A stretch of DNA of 64,000 nt from Nitrospira sp. (GTDB taxonomy: Bacteria; Nitrospirota; Nitrospiria; Nitrospirales; Nitrospiraceae). Position numbers and translations under genes: made by a program. Positions 62,520 through 64,000 of this stretch are shown here, piece after piece. The stretch spans positions 2,941,043-3,005,042 of the forward strand of contig CP092079.1 of assembly GCA_022226955.1 (NCBI GenBank), written 5' to 3'. The notes under the pieces were generated by a model, which was not told the origin of the DNA, ran no database searches, and worked only from the letters and a program-made list of their open reading frames with translations. Each line of letters opens with the position of its first letter. Position 1 is the first letter of the stretch.

Positions 62520-64000
62520 ATGATGCAGCTTATCCATATCGCCCTGCGGAAGCCCTACACGTTCGTCGTCCTCGCGATCTTGATCGTTCTGTTTGGGGTT
62601 CAGACAACCGTTCACATGCCGACGGATGTGTTTCCCAACATCCTTATTCCCGTCACCTCCATCGTCTGGGCCTACGACGGGTTGTTGCCGCAGGACGTCG
62701 AAGGGCGCATCACCTATATCTTTGAGCGCTTCCTCACCTCGACCGTCGAGGGCATCAAAAGCATCGTCAGTCACTCCTATTACGGCAGCAGCATTATCAA
62801 CGTGTATCTTCAAGACGGAATCGACCGGGGTGGAACCGAAGCCGATATCGCGGCGATTTCGCAGACGGTGGTCAAAGCGCTGCCGCCGGATATTTCCCCA
62901 CCGATGGTCATGCGTCTGGCCCCATCATCGGTGCCAGTGGCCATGCTGCAAGTCACTTCCGATACCCTCACGATGGCGGAACTCTACAATCTCTGCATCA
63001 TGCGCATCCGGCCTCTGTTGGTCACCATCGACGGGGCTATTTTGCCGCATCCCTACGGCGGGCAGGATATGCAGATCATGGTGTCGCTCGATCAGCAAAA
63101 ATTGCTGGCCCGCCATCTGACCCCATCGGATGTCCACGTCGCCCTCGGTAGTCAGAACCTTGTGCTGCCCGGGGGCGACCTGAAGGTCAAGGCGACCGAC
63201 TGGATCGTGCTGACGAACGCGTCTCCCCTGAAGGTCGACGATTTCAACAACATTCCGATCAAGCGGGACGGGGACGCGTTCATCCACCTGCGGGACGTTG
63301 CCGATGTGCGGCTCGCGGGCCGGGTGCAAACGAATTCCGTGCTGGTGGACGGCCAGCAGTCCGTCATCATCATCGTGATGAAGAGCAGCGAAGCGTCGAC
63401 TTTGGACGTCGTGGACGGGATCAAGGAGATGATTCCGCGCATCGAAAAGGTTGTGCCGGATGGCGTGAAGGTCAAGCTGCTGAACGATGCCTCGATCTTC
63501 GTTAGGGAATCGATTGTGGACGTGGTGTCCGAAATGGTCATCGCCGCTGTCCTGGTCGGCCTCATCGTCCTCCTGTTGCTCGGCTCCTGGCAGTCGACGG
63601 TCATTGTGGCGACCACCATTCCGCTCTCCATTCTCAGTTCCATCATCTGCCTGCATTGGGCGGGACAGTCCATCAACGTCATGACGCTGGGCGGGCTGGC
63701 GCTGGCGGTGGGCGTGCTCGTCGACGACGCCACGGTGATGATCGAGAACATCGATACGCACCTTGCCCTGAACAAGCCGCTGGAGGATGCCATTGTGGAT
63801 GCCTCCCAGCAGATTCTCCTCCCGACGCTTGTGGCCACCTTGTCGATTGCCATCGTGTGGCTGCCGTTGTTCAAGCTGAGCGGAGTGTCCGGGTGGCTAT
63901 TCATGCCGATGGCAGAGGCCATTATCTTTGCGATGCTGGCGTCTTTTATTCTTTCGCGGACGCTGGTGCCGACCATGGCGAACTACATGCTGAAGGGGCA
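62520..64000 (+). CDS. RND family efflux permease (3' end cut by window)
   Basis: About 493 residues of an inner-membrane proton-driven RND pump. It starts at ATG ATG 62520/62523 (MMQLIHIALRKPYTFVVLAI), followed by the first transmembrane helix and the porter domain (PTDVFPNILIPVTSIVWAYD, GLLPQDVEGRITYIFERFLT, STVEGIKSIVSHSYYGSSII), then helices TM2-TM6 with the proton-relay pair in VLVDDATVMIENID. The frame has no stop before the right edge. No adaptor (HlyD-like) gene lies upstream. AcrB/HAE1 versus metal-type cannot be told from this half. Confidence 0.93.
   Translation, partial: MMQLIHIALRKPYTFVVLAILIVLFGVQTTVHMPTDVFPNILIPVTSIVWAYDGLLPQDVEGRITYIFERFLTSTVEGIKSIVSHSYYGSSIINVYLQDGIDRGGTEADIAAISQTVVKALPPDISPPMVMRLAPSSVPVAMLQVTSDTLTMAELYNLCIMRIRPLLVTIDGAILPHPYGGQDMQIMVSLDQQKLLARHLTPSDVHVALGSQNLVLPGGDLKVKATDWIVLTNASPLKVDDFNNIPIKRDGDAFIHLRDVADVRLAGRVQTNSVLVDGQQSVIIIVMKSSEASTLDVVDGIKEMIPRIEKVVPDGVKVKLLNDASIFVRESIVDVVSEMVIAAVLVGLIVLLLLGSWQSTVIVATTIPLSILSSIICLHWAGQSINVMTLGGLALAVGVLVDDATVMIENIDTHLALNKPLEDAIVDASQQILLPTLVATLSIAIVWLPLFKLSGVSGWLFMPMAEAIIFAMLASFILSRTLVPTMANYMLKG

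Overview
The window looks like a stretch of a Gram-negative, GC-rich bacterial chromosome, most likely Nitrospirota (Nitrospira-like). That assignment is inferred from the protein flavour, a complete Kdo/heptose (LPS) block, type II secretion/type IV pilus-like assembly genes, a periplasmic molybdate-binding protein and a dispersed inverted-repeat element that I associate with such genomes; no marker gene for taxonomy is present. The window starts inside a gspE-like gene and ends inside an RND permease gene.

Layout. 1-4.8 kb: a T2SS/T4P-like inner-membrane assembly operon (GspE ATPase, PilM-, PilN-, PilO- and PilP/GspC-like proteins, pseudopilin). 4.9-10.1 kb: proA followed by two proteins I cannot name and a REC-HDOD regulator. 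10.1-25.6 kb: an accessory region with a pentapeptide-type membrane protein, DUF488, a PchB-like chorismate mutase, a frameshifted DJ-1/PfpI gene, a run of exported proteins (a 733-aa unknown, a secreted protein-kinase-like protein, a sphingomyelinase D/GDPD-like protein, a 1055-aa membrane protein), two IS3-family relics, a decapitated gene copy and a lipoprotein broken in its signal peptide. Most of this region lies between two direct repeats of about 275 bp that are copies of the pyr promoter and attenuator (11503-11777 decayed, 25605-25878 intact).

25.6-36.3 kb: the pyrimidine operon pyrR-pyrB-pyrC-(DUF4149)-carA-(sppA-like)-(M48 lipoprotein)-carB-greA, under a consensus sigma-70 promoter, a PyrR-binding loop and a 13-bp intrinsic terminator. 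carB is preceded by a 103-bp degenerate tandem copy of its own 5' end. 36.3-39.8 kb: SAM hydrolase-like protein, then lhgO and bioA on the minus strand. 39.8-47.7 kb: lepA-lepB-rfaE1-kdsB-pyrG-kdsA-kdsD, a translation factor/signal peptidase/LPS-precursor operon from a perfect TTGACA-17-TATAAT promoter. 48.0-50.1 kb: pgsA, plsY and an RHH/PIN toxin-antitoxin pair.

50.3-57.3 kb is the best candidate for an undescribed system: a tightly packed seven-gene operon from a near-consensus promoter, built around a GlmL/MutL-family ASKHA ATPase but with no glutamate mutase gene, followed by a barrel-sandwich/KOW-like protein, a DUF6754 membrane protein and three further membrane proteins. A Memo-family protein lacking one metal-binding His follows. 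58.9-62.2 kb: a small minus-strand regulatory cluster (REC, zinc-ribbon, winged-helix-like), a CBS protein, a 33-aa membrane peptide and modA. 62.5 kb to the end: RND efflux permease, truncated by the window.

A family of 120-170-bp inverted-repeat elements is scattered through the window (three complete copies at 25.8, 48.6 and 58.7 kb plus relics). Their arms differ in sequence between copies but stay complementary within each copy, with the same G-G mismatch kept in all three.
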